Source: Sulfuricella denitrificans
Lineage (GTDB): Bacteria; Pseudomonadota; Gammaproteobacteria; Burkholderiales; Sulfuricellaceae
Direction: 5' to 3'
Assembly (NCBI GenBank): GCA_002632355.1
Contig: NSJJ01000022.1
Location: 1 to 34,559, forward strand
Length of the DNA stretch: 34,559 bases
The first letter of the stretch is position 1, and the number at the start of each line of letters is the position of its first letter. The notes beneath the pieces are model-generated. The model saw only the letters and a list, made by a program, of their open reading frames with translations, was not told the origin of the DNA and did not search any database. Shown here in pieces: positions 8,957 through 18,621 of the stretch. The position numbers were made by a program, and so were the translations under genes.

Positions 8957-8986
8957 CTGTCATCCCCGCAACAAAAAATTTATAAT
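8957..8986 (+). promoter_or_regulatory. candidate sigma70 promoter of the pse operon
   Basis: CTGTCA (8957-8962; 4/6 to consensus) and a perfect TATAAT (8981-8986) are separated by 18 bp. They lie in the 110-bp gap between the GT2 gene and pseB, the only real gap before the pseudaminic acid genes. The implied leader is about 30 nt, with a purine-rich AGGACGGG shortly before the GTG start at 9025. This fits independent transcription of the pse genes. No operator was seen. Confidence 0.5.
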
Positions 8987-8997
8987 CCAGCGTTTGA

Positions 8998-11173
<2,176 letters not shown>

Positions 11174-11177
<4 letters not shown>

Positions 11178-11911
11178 ATACCGCCATCATCGTTCAGGCC
11201 CGCATGACCTCGACCCGGCTTCCAGGCAAGATCCTGAAGCCGGTATTGGGCAAACCGCTGCTCGAATACCAGCTGGAGCGCATACGCCGCTCAGAACTGG
11301 CCAATGACATCGTGATCGCCACCACAACCAACAAAACCGACCAGCCCATCGTCGATTGGTGCAATCGCTGCGGAGTCACCTGTTTCAGGGGGCCGGAACA
11401 TGATGTTCTTGCGCGCTACCATGGCGCTGCCGCCCTGTGCCACGCCGATACGGTGGTGCGAGTCACATCCGATTGCCCATTGATCGACCCGGCAGTAATC
11501 GACAAGGTCATCGACTACTATCTCACTCACACCGCCGAGTGCGACTATGCAAGCAACTGTCTTGAGCGCACCTATCCGAGAGGCATGGATGTCGAGGTGT
11601 TTTCCCGCAGGGCGCTGGATGAAGCCCATTCGGAGGCAAGAGACGCCTTGGAACGAGAGCATGTGACCCCTTTCATCTACGGTCACCCGGAACGCTATCG
11701 CCTGGCGAACATCACTTATCCGGAAAACCAGGGCCATCATCGCTGGACAGTCGACACGCAGGAAGATTTCGAGTTGGTGGGCAAAATCCTGAGCTCGCTC
11801 TATCCAGACAATCCGTTATTCACACTGGAAGATGCGCTGGAACTGCTGCGGCAACACCCTGACTGGGCGAGCATCAATGCTCACATAGAACAGAAAAAAC
11901 TTGGGCAATAA
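11174..11911 (+). CDS. spsF: SpsF-type cytidylyltransferase (PseF role)
   Basis: The 245-residue product has the nucleotidyltransferase opening IIVQARMTSTRLPGK, then VIATTTNKTDQPI, DVLARY, VRVTSDCPLIDP and a C-terminal RWTVDTQEDFELV. These are diagnostic of the SpsF/COG1861 family of CMP-Kdo-synthetase homologues, not of the usual NeuA-like PseF, whose N-terminus reads like IIPARGGSKRIP. From its position between pseC and pseG-pseH it should activate pseudaminic acid as CMP-Pse, the last step. The Bacillus sps operon likewise combines an SpsF with PseC-, PseG- and PseI-like proteins. A paralogue lies at 15793-16554. Function within the family is an inference from context. Confidence 0.85.
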
Positions 11912-11921
11912 AGGAACCGAC

Positions 11922-12551
11922 ATGAACGAAAATTACAAGACCGCACAGGAATCCTTCTGGGCAGGCGAATTCGGCGATGCTTATGCGGATCGTAACCAGG
12001 GCCAGCACTGGGTCGCCGCCAATCTGGCGTTTTTTTCCAAGGTCCTCACCCGTACCAGCGACATAGGCTCGATCATCGAGTTCGGCGCCAACATCGGGCT
12101 CAACCTCATGGCGCTGAAGCAGCTTCTGCCAAAGGCAAAACTCTCCGCCATCGAGATCAACCAGAAGGCCGTCGATGGCCTGAACAGCCTGGGATATGTC
12201 AGCGTCCATCCCCAGTCCATCCTCGACTTCGTTCCCAGCCAGCCGCACGACCTGACGCTTATCAAGGGCGTACTGATCCACATCAACCCGGACATGCTGC
12301 CCCAGGTCTATGAATTGCTCTATCAGAGCAGCGCCCGTTACATCTGCGTCGCCGAATACTACAACCCATCGCCGGTCACCATTCCCTACCGGGGCGAAAG
12401 TGACAGGCTGTTCAAGCGCGACTTCGCCGGTGAAATGCTGGATCGCTACGGCGACCTCAAACTGTTGGACTACGGCTTCAGCTACCACCGCGACAACAAC
12501 TTCCCGCAGGACGACCTGACCTGGTTCCTGCTGGAAAAAACCCGCACATGA
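11922..12551 (+). CDS. pseudaminic acid biosynthesis-associated methylase
   Basis: The start is the ATG at 11922, preceded by AAGGAA; a TTG at 11901 is in frame but lacks a ribosome binding site. The 209-residue product opens MNENYKTAQESFWAGEFGDAY, typical of the methylase family regularly found in pse clusters. Its class I SAM motif is IIEFGANIGLNLMALK, and TLIKGVLIHINPDML stands in the position of motif IV. It probably methylates pseudaminic acid or an intermediate. The modified atom is unknown. It lies between the cytidylyltransferase and pseG-pseH, and its stop overlaps the next ATG. Confidence 0.88.
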   Translation: MNENYKTAQESFWAGEFGDAYADRNQGQHWVAANLAFFSKVLTRTSDIGSIIEFGANIGLNLMALKQLLPKAKLSAIEINQKAVDGLNSLGYVSVHPQSILDFVPSQPHDLTLIKGVLIHINPDMLPQVYELLYQSSARYICVAEYYNPSPVTIPYRGESDRLFKRDFAGEMLDRYGDLKLLDYGFSYHRDNNFPQDDLTWFLLEKTRT

Positions 12552-14068
12552 ACGTATTGATCCGTGCCGACGCCTCGGTGGTGATCGGCACGGGCCATGT
12601 CATGCGCTGCCTGACGCTGGCGCAGGCATTGCGTGAAAGCGGCGCTTCCGTCTCTTTTTTGTGCCGGGAACTGGCTGGCAATCTGAACAGCCACATTGAA
12701 GCACAAGGCTTCCGCGTGTATCCGATTCCGCTGGATGAAAGCGGAAACTGGGACACCGATGCCAGTCACACACAAACAGCGATCACCACGAGCGGACAAC
12801 ACCCCGGCTGGATCATCACTGATCACTATGACCTGGATGCACGCTGGGAATCCGCGATGCGCCCCTTCACCCGCCATATCATGGCAATCGATGACCTCGC
12901 CGATCGCCCCCATGACTGCGACCTGCTGCTTGACCAGAACAGCTATACCGGCCAGGAAACCGCCTACAGCGAACTGCTTCCGCCGCACGCCATCCGCTTG
13001 ATGGGCCCGCAATACGCACTGTTGAGAAAGGAATTTGCGCAAACGCGGGCGATGCTCAAACCCCGCGACGGCTCGGTCAAACGCATTCTGGTGTTTTTTG
13101 GCGGCAGCGACCCGAGCAATGAAACCGAAAAGGCGCTGGCCGCACTGACTGCACCGGACTTTGCCGGAATCTTGCTGGATGTCGTCGTGGGCGCATCCAA
13201 TCCTCAAAGGGAAAAAATTCGGGACTTGTGTGCCAGCCGCCCCAATACCACTTTCCATTGTCAGGCTTCCAACATGGCGGAACTGATGGCACACGCCGAC
13301 CTGTCGATCGGCGCAGGGGGTACGACCAGCTGGGAACGCATGGCGCTGGGCCTGCCGACGCTGGTCATCAGCGTCGCCGCCAATCAGGAGCAAATCGCGG
13401 AACACCTTGACGCGCTCGGTGCCCAGCGCTATCTGGGCAAGGCCCGGAACCTCGATGCTGGCCAGCTGGGCGCGGCGCTTGCGAACTGTTTGCACGCTCC
13501 TGCTGACTGCGCTGCCATGTCGGTCAATGCCATGGCACTGGCCGACGGACTCGGCGTATCGCGCGTTGTTGCAGCCATGGCGACGGGAATGAAGCAGATC
13601 GAATTGAGGCGCGCAACCGAAGACGATGAACGCAAACTGTTCGAATGGCGCAATGCACCGGAAACGCGGCGTCATGCTTTCGATTCAAACCCCATTGCAT
13701 GGGAGGACCATGTGCGCTGGTTTCGCGCAACGCTGACAAACGCCGACCGGCGCCTGCTGATTGGAGAAATCGACCAGGAAGCCGTGGGCGTGTTGCGCTA
13801 TGACCTGGCCGGAGATTACGCTGAAATCTCCATTTATCTCGTTCCCGGTCATAGCGGGCGTGGCCTGGGAACTGCTTTGCTACGCGAAGGCAGCATGTGG
13901 ATAAGGCTGAACCTGCCGCAAGTCCGCCACATCCGCGCAAAAATCCTGCCCGACAACCTCCCCTCCCGAAAAGCTTTTGCCAAAGCGGGTTACATGGAAG
14001 TGGACGGCGACTTCGAATACCATATTGCGCCTGGCGCAAGCACTGAAGACAACAGGATGAAAAAATGA
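12548..14068 (+). CDS. pseG: PseG hydrolase - PseH-like N-acetyltransferase fusion
   Basis: A 506-residue bifunctional protein. Residues 1-345 are PseG, the UDP-sugar hydrolase that removes UDP from 2,4-diacetamido-2,4,6-trideoxy-L-altrose. IRADASVVIGTGHVMRC places His17 where PseG has its catalytic His, and FFGGSDPSNET and LSIGAGGTTSWERMALGLP form the GT-B-like UDP site. Residues from about 349 (IELRRATEDDERKLFEWRN) to 497 form a GNAT domain with the acetyl-CoA loop GHSGRGLGTALL, like PseH, which acetylates the 4-amino group just before hydrolysis. Two consecutive steps are thus fused in one chain, and there is no separate pseH in the operon. ATGA overlaps join it to both neighbours. Confidence 0.93.
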   Translation: MNVLIRADASVVIGTGHVMRCLTLAQALRESGASVSFLCRELAGNLNSHIEAQGFRVYPIPLDESGNWDTDASHTQTAITTSGQHPGWIITDHYDLDARWESAMRPFTRHIMAIDDLADRPHDCDLLLDQNSYTGQETAYSELLPPHAIRLMGPQYALLRKEFAQTRAMLKPRDGSVKRILVFFGGSDPSNETEKALAALTAPDFAGILLDVVVGASNPQREKIRDLCASRPNTTFHCQASNMAELMAHADLSIGAGGTTSWERMALGLPTLVISVAANQEQIAEHLDALGAQRYLGKARNLDAGQLGAALANCLHAPADCAAMSVNAMALADGLGVSRVVAAMATGMKQIELRRATEDDERKLFEWRNAPETRRHAFDSNPIAWEDHVRWFRATLTNADRRLLIGEIDQEAVGVLRYDLAGDYAEISIYLVPGHSGRGLGTALLREGSMWIRLNLPQVRHIRAKILPDNLPSRKAFAKAGYMEVDGDFEYHIAPGASTEDNRMKK

Positions 14069-15117
14069 AGGAATTTGACATTGCAGGCCGGAAAATCGGC
14101 TTCGGGCATCAGCCTTTCATCATCGCAGAAATGTCCGGCAACCATAACCAGTCGCTGGAACGCGCCCTGGCCATTGTCGATGCAGCCGCGAAGACAGGCG
14201 CCCATGCGCTGAAAATCCAGACCTATACCGCCGATACCATGACTCTGGATCTGAGCGAAGGGGAGTTTTTCATCAGCGACAGCGGCAGCCTGTGGCAAGG
14301 CAAATCACTGTACAAGCTCTACCAGGAAGCCTATACCCCCTGGGAATGGCACCAGCCCATTTTCGACCGTTGCAGGGAGCATGGGATGATCGGCTTCAGC
14401 ACACCTTTCGACGAAACGGCGGTGGATTTTCTCGAATCGCTGGAGGTGCCCTGCTACAAGATCGCCTCATTCGAAAACACCGACCTGCCGCTGATCCGCC
14501 GGGTCGCCCAGACCGGCAAGCCGATGATCGTCTCCACCGGCATGGCCACGGTGGCCGAACTGGATGAAACCGTGCGCACCCTACGCGCTGCAGGCTGTGA
14601 AAACTTCGTGCTGCTCAAGTGCACCAGCACCTACCCCTCCACCCCGGAGAACACCAATCTGCGCACCATCCCCCACATGCGCGAGCTGTTCGGCTGCCAG
14701 ACCGGCCTGTCGGACCACACCATGGGCGTCGGTGCCGCCGTTGCCAGCGTCGTCCTGGGCGCCACCGTGATCGAAAAACACTTCACCTTGCGCCGTGCCG
14801 ATGGCGGCGTGGACTCGGCATTCTCGCTGGAGCCGGATGAAATGCATACCCTCGTGACCGAAACCGAACGCGCCTGGCAATCCCTGGGAACCGTCAGCTA
14901 CGGCCCCAGCGCAGCGGAAAAACCCTCACTGCAATACCGCCGCTCACTCTATGTCACCCAGGACATCAAGGCCGGAGAAACGTTTACGCACGACAACGTA
15001 CGCGCCATCCGCCCCGGCCTGGGGCTGCCCACCAAGCACCTGGAAACCTTCCTCGGTCGCACCGCCAGCCGCGACATCAGGAAGGGAACAGCGCTGAAGT
15101 GGGACTTGCTGGGGTAA
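14065..15117 (+). CDS. pseI: pseudaminic acid synthase, PseI
   Basis: Condenses the hexose released by PseG with phosphoenolpyruvate to give pseudaminic acid. The 350-residue product has the NeuB-type TIM barrel (IIAEMSGNHNQSLERAL at the start; HALKIQTYTADTM for PEP and metal binding) and a C-terminal SAF antifreeze-like domain (about 290-350, YVTQDIKAGETFTHDNVRAI). EKHFTLRRADGGVDSAFSLE has the GVDSAFSLE variant typical of PseI, in place of the PGPDHxxSLEP of sialic and legionaminic acid synthases. This supports pseudaminic over legionaminic acid. A 47-bp gap with a promoter-like sequence and a palindrome separates it from the toxin-antitoxin pair. Confidence 0.95.
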   Translation: MKEFDIAGRKIGFGHQPFIIAEMSGNHNQSLERALAIVDAAAKTGAHALKIQTYTADTMTLDLSEGEFFISDSGSLWQGKSLYKLYQEAYTPWEWHQPIFDRCREHGMIGFSTPFDETAVDFLESLEVPCYKIASFENTDLPLIRRVAQTGKPMIVSTGMATVAELDETVRTLRAAGCENFVLLKCTSTYPSTPENTNLRTIPHMRELFGCQTGLSDHTMGVGAAVASVVLGATVIEKHFTLRRADGGVDSAFSLEPDEMHTLVTETERAWQSLGTVSYGPSAAEKPSLQYRRSLYVTQDIKAGETFTHDNVRAIRPGLGLPTKHLETFLGRTASRDIRKGTALKWDLLG

Positions 15118-15134
15118 GGCACGAATGATAGACT
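15106..15134 (+). promoter_or_regulatory. weak candidate promoter of the toxin-antitoxin pair
   Basis: TTGCTG (15106-15111, at the end of pseI) and TAGACT (15129-15134) are separated by 17 bp. The match is weak (3/6 and 4/6), but the -10 overlaps the palindrome that starts at 15132, which is what autorepression would need. Treat as tentative. Confidence 0.3.
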
Positions 15135-15147
15135 AACCACGGTTAGT
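15132..15147. promoter_or_regulatory. palindromic operator upstream of the antitoxin gene
   Basis: A perfect inverted repeat, ACTAACC-AC-GGTTAGT, lies 17 bp before the antitoxin ATG. The 2-nt loop and the lack of a following T-run argue against a terminator. Phd/YefM antitoxins repress their own operon by binding such short palindromes, so this is most likely the autoregulatory site. Confidence 0.65.
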
Positions 15148-15164
15148 TCAACTTGGATATTCCC

Positions 15165-15413
15165 ATGTTAACCGTCAACATCCACGACGCCAAAACCCAG
15201 CTCTCCCGCCTGGTAGATCAGGCCGCACGAGGGGAAACCTTCATCATCGCCAAGGCCGGGAAGCCGATGGTCAAGGTCGTCCCGCTCGAAGCGGGTGACC
15301 GGGAAACGGCTTGCCGGCTGGGCTTCATGGCGGGCGAAATCAGCGTACCGGATGATTTCGACCGCATGGGAAGCGACATGATCACAGAGTTATTCGACGG
15401 GAAAACTGCTTGA
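15165..15413 (+). CDS. Phd/YefM-family antitoxin
   Basis: The 82-residue product begins MLTVNIHDAKTQLSRLVDQA and continues GETFIIAKAGKPMVKVVPL, the N-terminal DNA-binding dimerisation domain of Phd/YefM antitoxins. The C-terminal GEISVPDDFDRMGSDMITELF is the disordered toxin-neutralising tail, ending in the acidic helix common to Phd antitoxins of PIN toxins. The ATG at 15165 is chosen over a TTG at 15153 because family members start at MLTVN. It sits directly behind a palindrome that fits self-repression and overlaps the toxin start by 4 nt. Confidence 0.9.
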   Translation: MLTVNIHDAKTQLSRLVDQAARGETFIIAKAGKPMVKVVPLEAGDRETACRLGFMAGEISVPDDFDRMGSDMITELFDGKTA

Positions 15414-15796
15414 ATCTCCTGCTCGACACACATCTGCTGCTATGGGCCGCAGGCCAGCCTGAACGACTGTCATCTTCCATGCGGGACTTGTTGCTGGATT
15501 CGGGAAACCAGCCTGTTTTCAGCTCAGCCAGCCTGTGGGAAATCACCATCAAACGTGGACTGAAGCGCCCTGACTTCAATGTGGACCCGCGCCGTTTATG
15601 GCGCATGTTGCTGGCGAATGGCTACCGCGAGTTGCCGGTCACCAGCGAGCACGCCATGGCCATACATGATTTGCCCCTGTTACACAAAGACCCTTTCGAC
15701 CGCATTCTCGTCGCTCAGGCCCGCACGGAAGCCATGATACTGCTCACCGCAGATACTCTGGTTGCCGCCTATGGCGAGGGTGTGCAGCAAGTATGA
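15410..15796 (+). CDS. PIN-domain toxin (VapC-like ribonuclease)
   Basis: A 128-residue PIN-domain protein. The acidic residues that bind the catalytic metal are all present: Asp6 (LLLDTH), Glu44 (SLWEITIK), Asp94 and Asp97 (HKDPFDR) and Asp115 (LTAD). PIN toxins cleave tRNA or rRNA and are held inactive by the co-expressed antitoxin. It starts at a TTG overlapping the antitoxin stop (TTGA), so it is translated by coupling and probably at a lower rate, as expected for a toxin. Its own stop overlaps the ATG of the following cytidylyltransferase, which is unusual: the pair is embedded in a sugar operon. Confidence 0.9.
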   Translation: MNLLLDTHLLLWAAGQPERLSSSMRDLLLDSGNQPVFSSASLWEITIKRGLKRPDFNVDPRRLWRMLLANGYRELPVTSEHAMAIHDLPLLHKDPFDRILVAQARTEAMILLTADTLVAAYGEGVQQV

Positions 15797-16554
15797 ATGA
15801 CATTACTCAGGCTCAAACAATGAAAACCATCGCCATCATCGAAGCCCGCATGAAATCCACCCGCCTGCCGGGCAAGAACCTGCGCCCCATCCTCGGCAAG
15901 CCCATGCTGGAAATGCTGGTCGAACGCCTGAAGCAGGCAAAGACCCTGGACGGCGTGGTGGTCGCCACCACCACCGACCCGTCGGATGACGCCATCGAAC
16001 AGACCTGCGCCCGCATCGGGGCCGGCTGTTACCGCGGCAGCATGGACGACGTGCTCGACCGGGTGCTGCGCGCAGCCCAGACCTTCGGCGCGGACACCAT
16101 CGTCGAAATCACCGGTGACTGCCCGCTGACCGACCCCGCCATGGTGGACGAGATCGTCAACGCCTACCGCGCCAGCGGCTGCGATTATGCCGGCAATGTG
16201 CGCCCGGCCACCCACCCCATTGGCCTCGCAGTACAGGTATTCGCCACCCGCGTGCTGGAAGAAACCGCCCGCTCCACCCAGGACGCAGCGGACCGCGAAC
16301 ACGTTTCGCTCTACATCTATGAACACCCGGAAAAATTTACTCTGAAAAACGTGGAGAGCGGTCTACCGGAAAAATACCGTGGCTACCGCCTCACCGTAGA
16401 CACGCCCGAGGATTTCGCCGTGGTGAGCGCCGTGTTCGAAGCGCTGTATCCCGCCAATCCTGCCTTCGGTCTCGGCGCCATGCTGGAATTCCTCGACCGC
16501 AGGCCCGACTTGCTTGTGCTCAACACCGGCATCCAGCAGAAAGCCGCGCGCTGA
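15793..16554 (+). CDS. second SpsF-type cytidylyltransferase
   Basis: The 253-residue product is a paralogue of the protein at 11174-11911, sharing IIEARMKSTRLPGKNL, VVVATTTDPSDDAI, DVLDRV, VEITGDCPLTDP and RLTVDTPEDFAVV. It should transfer CMP from CTP to a keto-acid sugar. No second NeuB/PseI condensing enzyme is visible, so it either activates a modified pseudaminic acid or uses a sugar made elsewhere in the genome. The ATG at 15793 overlaps the toxin stop; Met10 (15820) is an alternative closer to the family start. It leads the second sugar module, followed by an oxidoreductase with TGATG coupling. Confidence 0.85.
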   Translation: MNDITQAQTMKTIAIIEARMKSTRLPGKNLRPILGKPMLEMLVERLKQAKTLDGVVVATTTDPSDDAIEQTCARIGAGCYRGSMDDVLDRVLRAAQTFGADTIVEITGDCPLTDPAMVDEIVNAYRASGCDYAGNVRPATHPIGLAVQVFATRVLEETARSTQDAADREHVSLYIYEHPEKFTLKNVESGLPEKYRGYRLTVDTPEDFAVVSAVFEALYPANPAFGLGAMLEFLDRRPDLLVLNTGIQQKAAR

Positions 16555-17516
16555 TGGCCTATCGCGCCGCGATCGCCGGCTGTGGCCTGATCGGCAGCGG
16601 ATTTTCCGACACCATGACGCTGCCCGGCATCTGGTCGCATGCCGACGCCTACACGCGCTGCGGCGAAACCACGCTGGTCGCGGTATGCGACCAGGACACG
16701 GGAAAAGCCGAACGCTGCGCCAGACGCTGGAACGTGGCAGCACACCATACCGATTTTGCCGCCATGCTGGATGATGCCAGGCCCGAAATCGTCAGCATCT
16801 GCACGCCCGATGCCGCCCATTACACACAGATCAGGATCGCGCTGGAACATCCTGCCGTGCGTGCCGTGCTGGCCGAAAAGCCCCTCGCGCTGAAACGTGA
16901 AGAAGCACAGGAGCTGATCACGCTCGCTGCCCGGCACGGGGTTATCCTGGCAGTCAATTACACCCGCCGTTATGCCGAGGGATTCTGGCGGATGAAAGAA
17001 ATGCTGGACGCTGGAAATCTGGGCAGGGTACAGGCCATCTCCGGCTTCTACACCAAGGGGACATTACATAACGGCGCACACTGGTTCGATCTTGCACGCT
17101 GGCTGCTGGGACCAATCGAAAAAACCAGCGGCACCAACGTTCTGCATGAAGAAGGCAGTGATCCGACCCTGGATGTCGCGATGGTGTTCGCCAGCGGCGC
17201 CCGGGGTTATCTGCACGGCCTTTCAGCTAAGGAATACGCCCTGTTCGAAATGGATATTGCCTGTACAGAGGGACGCGCACGCATCGTGGACTCAGGTTTC
17301 CGCATTGAAATCCAGCGTCTTGAAGACAGCCCGTTCGGCGCTGGCTATCGAAGGCTGGGCGAGGCAGAGATCATTTCAGGGGAACTGGGCGGGGCACTTT
17401 ACAACGCAGTGGATAACCTCGCGCAATGCCTGAAGAATGGCACAGCGCCACGCTGTACCGGCGAAGATGCGCTGGCCGCTCTGGATATTGCCCTGGCAGC
17501 GCGAACTTCAGCATGA
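16554..17516 (+). CDS. Gfo/Idh/MocA family oxidoreductase
   Basis: The 320-residue NAD(P)-dependent oxidoreductase has an N-terminal Rossmann fold (AAIAGCGLIGSGFSD), the SICTPDAAHY strand and the hallmark AEKPLAL, in which the Lys is catalytic. The C-terminal alpha/beta domain has NYTRRYAEGFWRM and NGAHWFDLARWLLG, where the His may act in catalysis. In P. aeruginosa O5 a family member (WbpB) oxidises C3 of UDP-GlcNAcA before a DegT transaminase (WbpE) acts. A DegT enzyme lies just downstream here, so an oxidise-then-aminate pair is plausible. The substrate is unknown. It overlaps both neighbours. Confidence 0.88.
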   Translation: MAYRAAIAGCGLIGSGFSDTMTLPGIWSHADAYTRCGETTLVAVCDQDTGKAERCARRWNVAAHHTDFAAMLDDARPEIVSICTPDAAHYTQIRIALEHPAVRAVLAEKPLALKREEAQELITLAARHGVILAVNYTRRYAEGFWRMKEMLDAGNLGRVQAISGFYTKGTLHNGAHWFDLARWLLGPIEKTSGTNVLHEEGSDPTLDVAMVFASGARGYLHGLSAKEYALFEMDIACTEGRARIVDSGFRIEIQRLEDSPFGAGYRRLGEAEIISGELGGALYNAVDNLAQCLKNGTAPRCTGEDALAALDIALAARTSA

Positions 17517-18607
17517 GCCAGCCTGACATCGTCGTCATTTGTGGCGACCCCGGGGGCGCCAACGCTGTCGCGCCGGTGATCGAAGCCCTGCGCGCCGAGA
17601 ACCGTCTCGCCGTGCATGCCATGGCATACCGCCAGGCCCACACCCTGTGGTGCGCACGAGACCTGTCTCACGAAAGCATCCCGGACGACATGACATTCGA
17701 GAAAATTCGCGCCCAGTTACAGCGCCTGAATGCGCGCCTGGTGCTCACCGGAACCTCCGTCAATCCGTTTGAATTCGAAAAACAGTACATCGCAGCCGCC
17801 CACGAACTGGGCATTCCCACCCTCGCGGTACTCGATTTCTGGTCCAACTATCATTTGCGTTTCAGTTACGAGCAAGACCAGCTCGCATACCTTCCGGACC
17901 GCATTGCAGTGATGGATGACCTCGCCCGGGATGAAATGATCGCGGAGGGATTCCCGCCTGCGCGCCTGATCGTTGCCGGCCACCCCGCGCTGGACAGCCT
18001 GGAAGCACACAGCGCCGCCTTCACCCCGTCACAGCGCGACGCCACCCGGAAAAATCTCTCGGTCGGTCCGGAAGACTGGCTGGTGCTTTACGCCTCCCAG
18101 CCGCCGTCTTTCTCCGATCATGACGAAGGCACGCACCCGCCCTGGCTGGATCGTCTGCGCACAGTAGGCGAACTGCTCACTGCACTGGCCGAACTGTCTC
18201 ATACCAGGGGAAAGCGCATTACCCTGCTCATCCGCCCCCACCCGCGGGAAGATGGAGAAATTTACCGTAATCTCAGTCACGGCCAGGTAAGCATCATCGT
18301 CAGCAGCGAAGGCAATTCGCGCGACCTCGCACTTGCCGCCGATCTCGTGGCCGGCATGAACACCATGTTTCTGGTGGAATCGGCCCAGCTCGGCCGCCCC
18401 ACACTGAGCATTCGTCTGCATCTTCCTTTACCGGACGACTTCCCCCCCAACCGTTCAAATCTGACACATCCGGTCTATCTGGAGTCCACGCTGAAACCCG
18501 CGCTCATCTCCCTGCTTGAGGAAAGTGGCAACCGCCGTCGCCCGACCCAGCCGGGCAATGCGGGTCGAAATGTGGCAAAATTGGCATATTCGATGCTCGG
18601 CATTTAG
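17513..18607 (+). CDS. GT-B-fold-like protein of unknown function
   Basis: The start is the ATG at 17513, overlapping the oxidoreductase stop. I do not recognise the exact family of this 364-residue protein. It opens IVVICGDPGGANAVAPVI, a glycine-rich first strand as in GT-B enzymes and UDP-GlcNAc 2-epimerases. AGHPALDSL (about 155-163) marks the inter-domain region. ITLLIRPHPRED (about 236-247) and LVAGMNTMFLVESAQLGRP (about 279-296) resemble the nucleotide-binding half of CDP-glycerol transferases and 2-epimerases. It could be a glycosyltransferase or a hydrolysing epimerase such as WbpI or NeuC. The sequence does not decide between them. The soluble character suggests a cytoplasmic enzyme. 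Confidence 0.65.
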   Translation: MSQPDIVVICGDPGGANAVAPVIEALRAENRLAVHAMAYRQAHTLWCARDLSHESIPDDMTFEKIRAQLQRLNARLVLTGTSVNPFEFEKQYIAAAHELGIPTLAVLDFWSNYHLRFSYEQDQLAYLPDRIAVMDDLARDEMIAEGFPPARLIVAGHPALDSLEAHSAAFTPSQRDATRKNLSVGPEDWLVLYASQPPSFSDHDEGTHPPWLDRLRTVGELLTALAELSHTRGKRITLLIRPHPREDGEIYRNLSHGQVSIIVSSEGNSRDLALAADLVAGMNTMFLVESAQLGRPTLSIRLHLPLPDDFPPNRSNLTHPVYLESTLKPALISLLEESGNRRRPTQPGNAGRNVAKLAYSMLGI

Positions 18608-18621
18608 AAACAGGAAAACTC

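Noticed and set aside
12482-13675. 397-codon minus-strand frame
   Set aside because: It is antisense to the pseG-pseH fusion and has low-complexity composition typical of a shadow.
14065-15117. Legionaminic or sialic acid synthase
   Set aside because: The GVDSAFSLE motif and the PseB, PseC and PseG partners point to pseudaminic acid.
15132-15147. Palindrome read as a terminator after pseI
   Set aside because: The loop would be 2 nt and no T-run follows; an operator for the antitoxin fits better.
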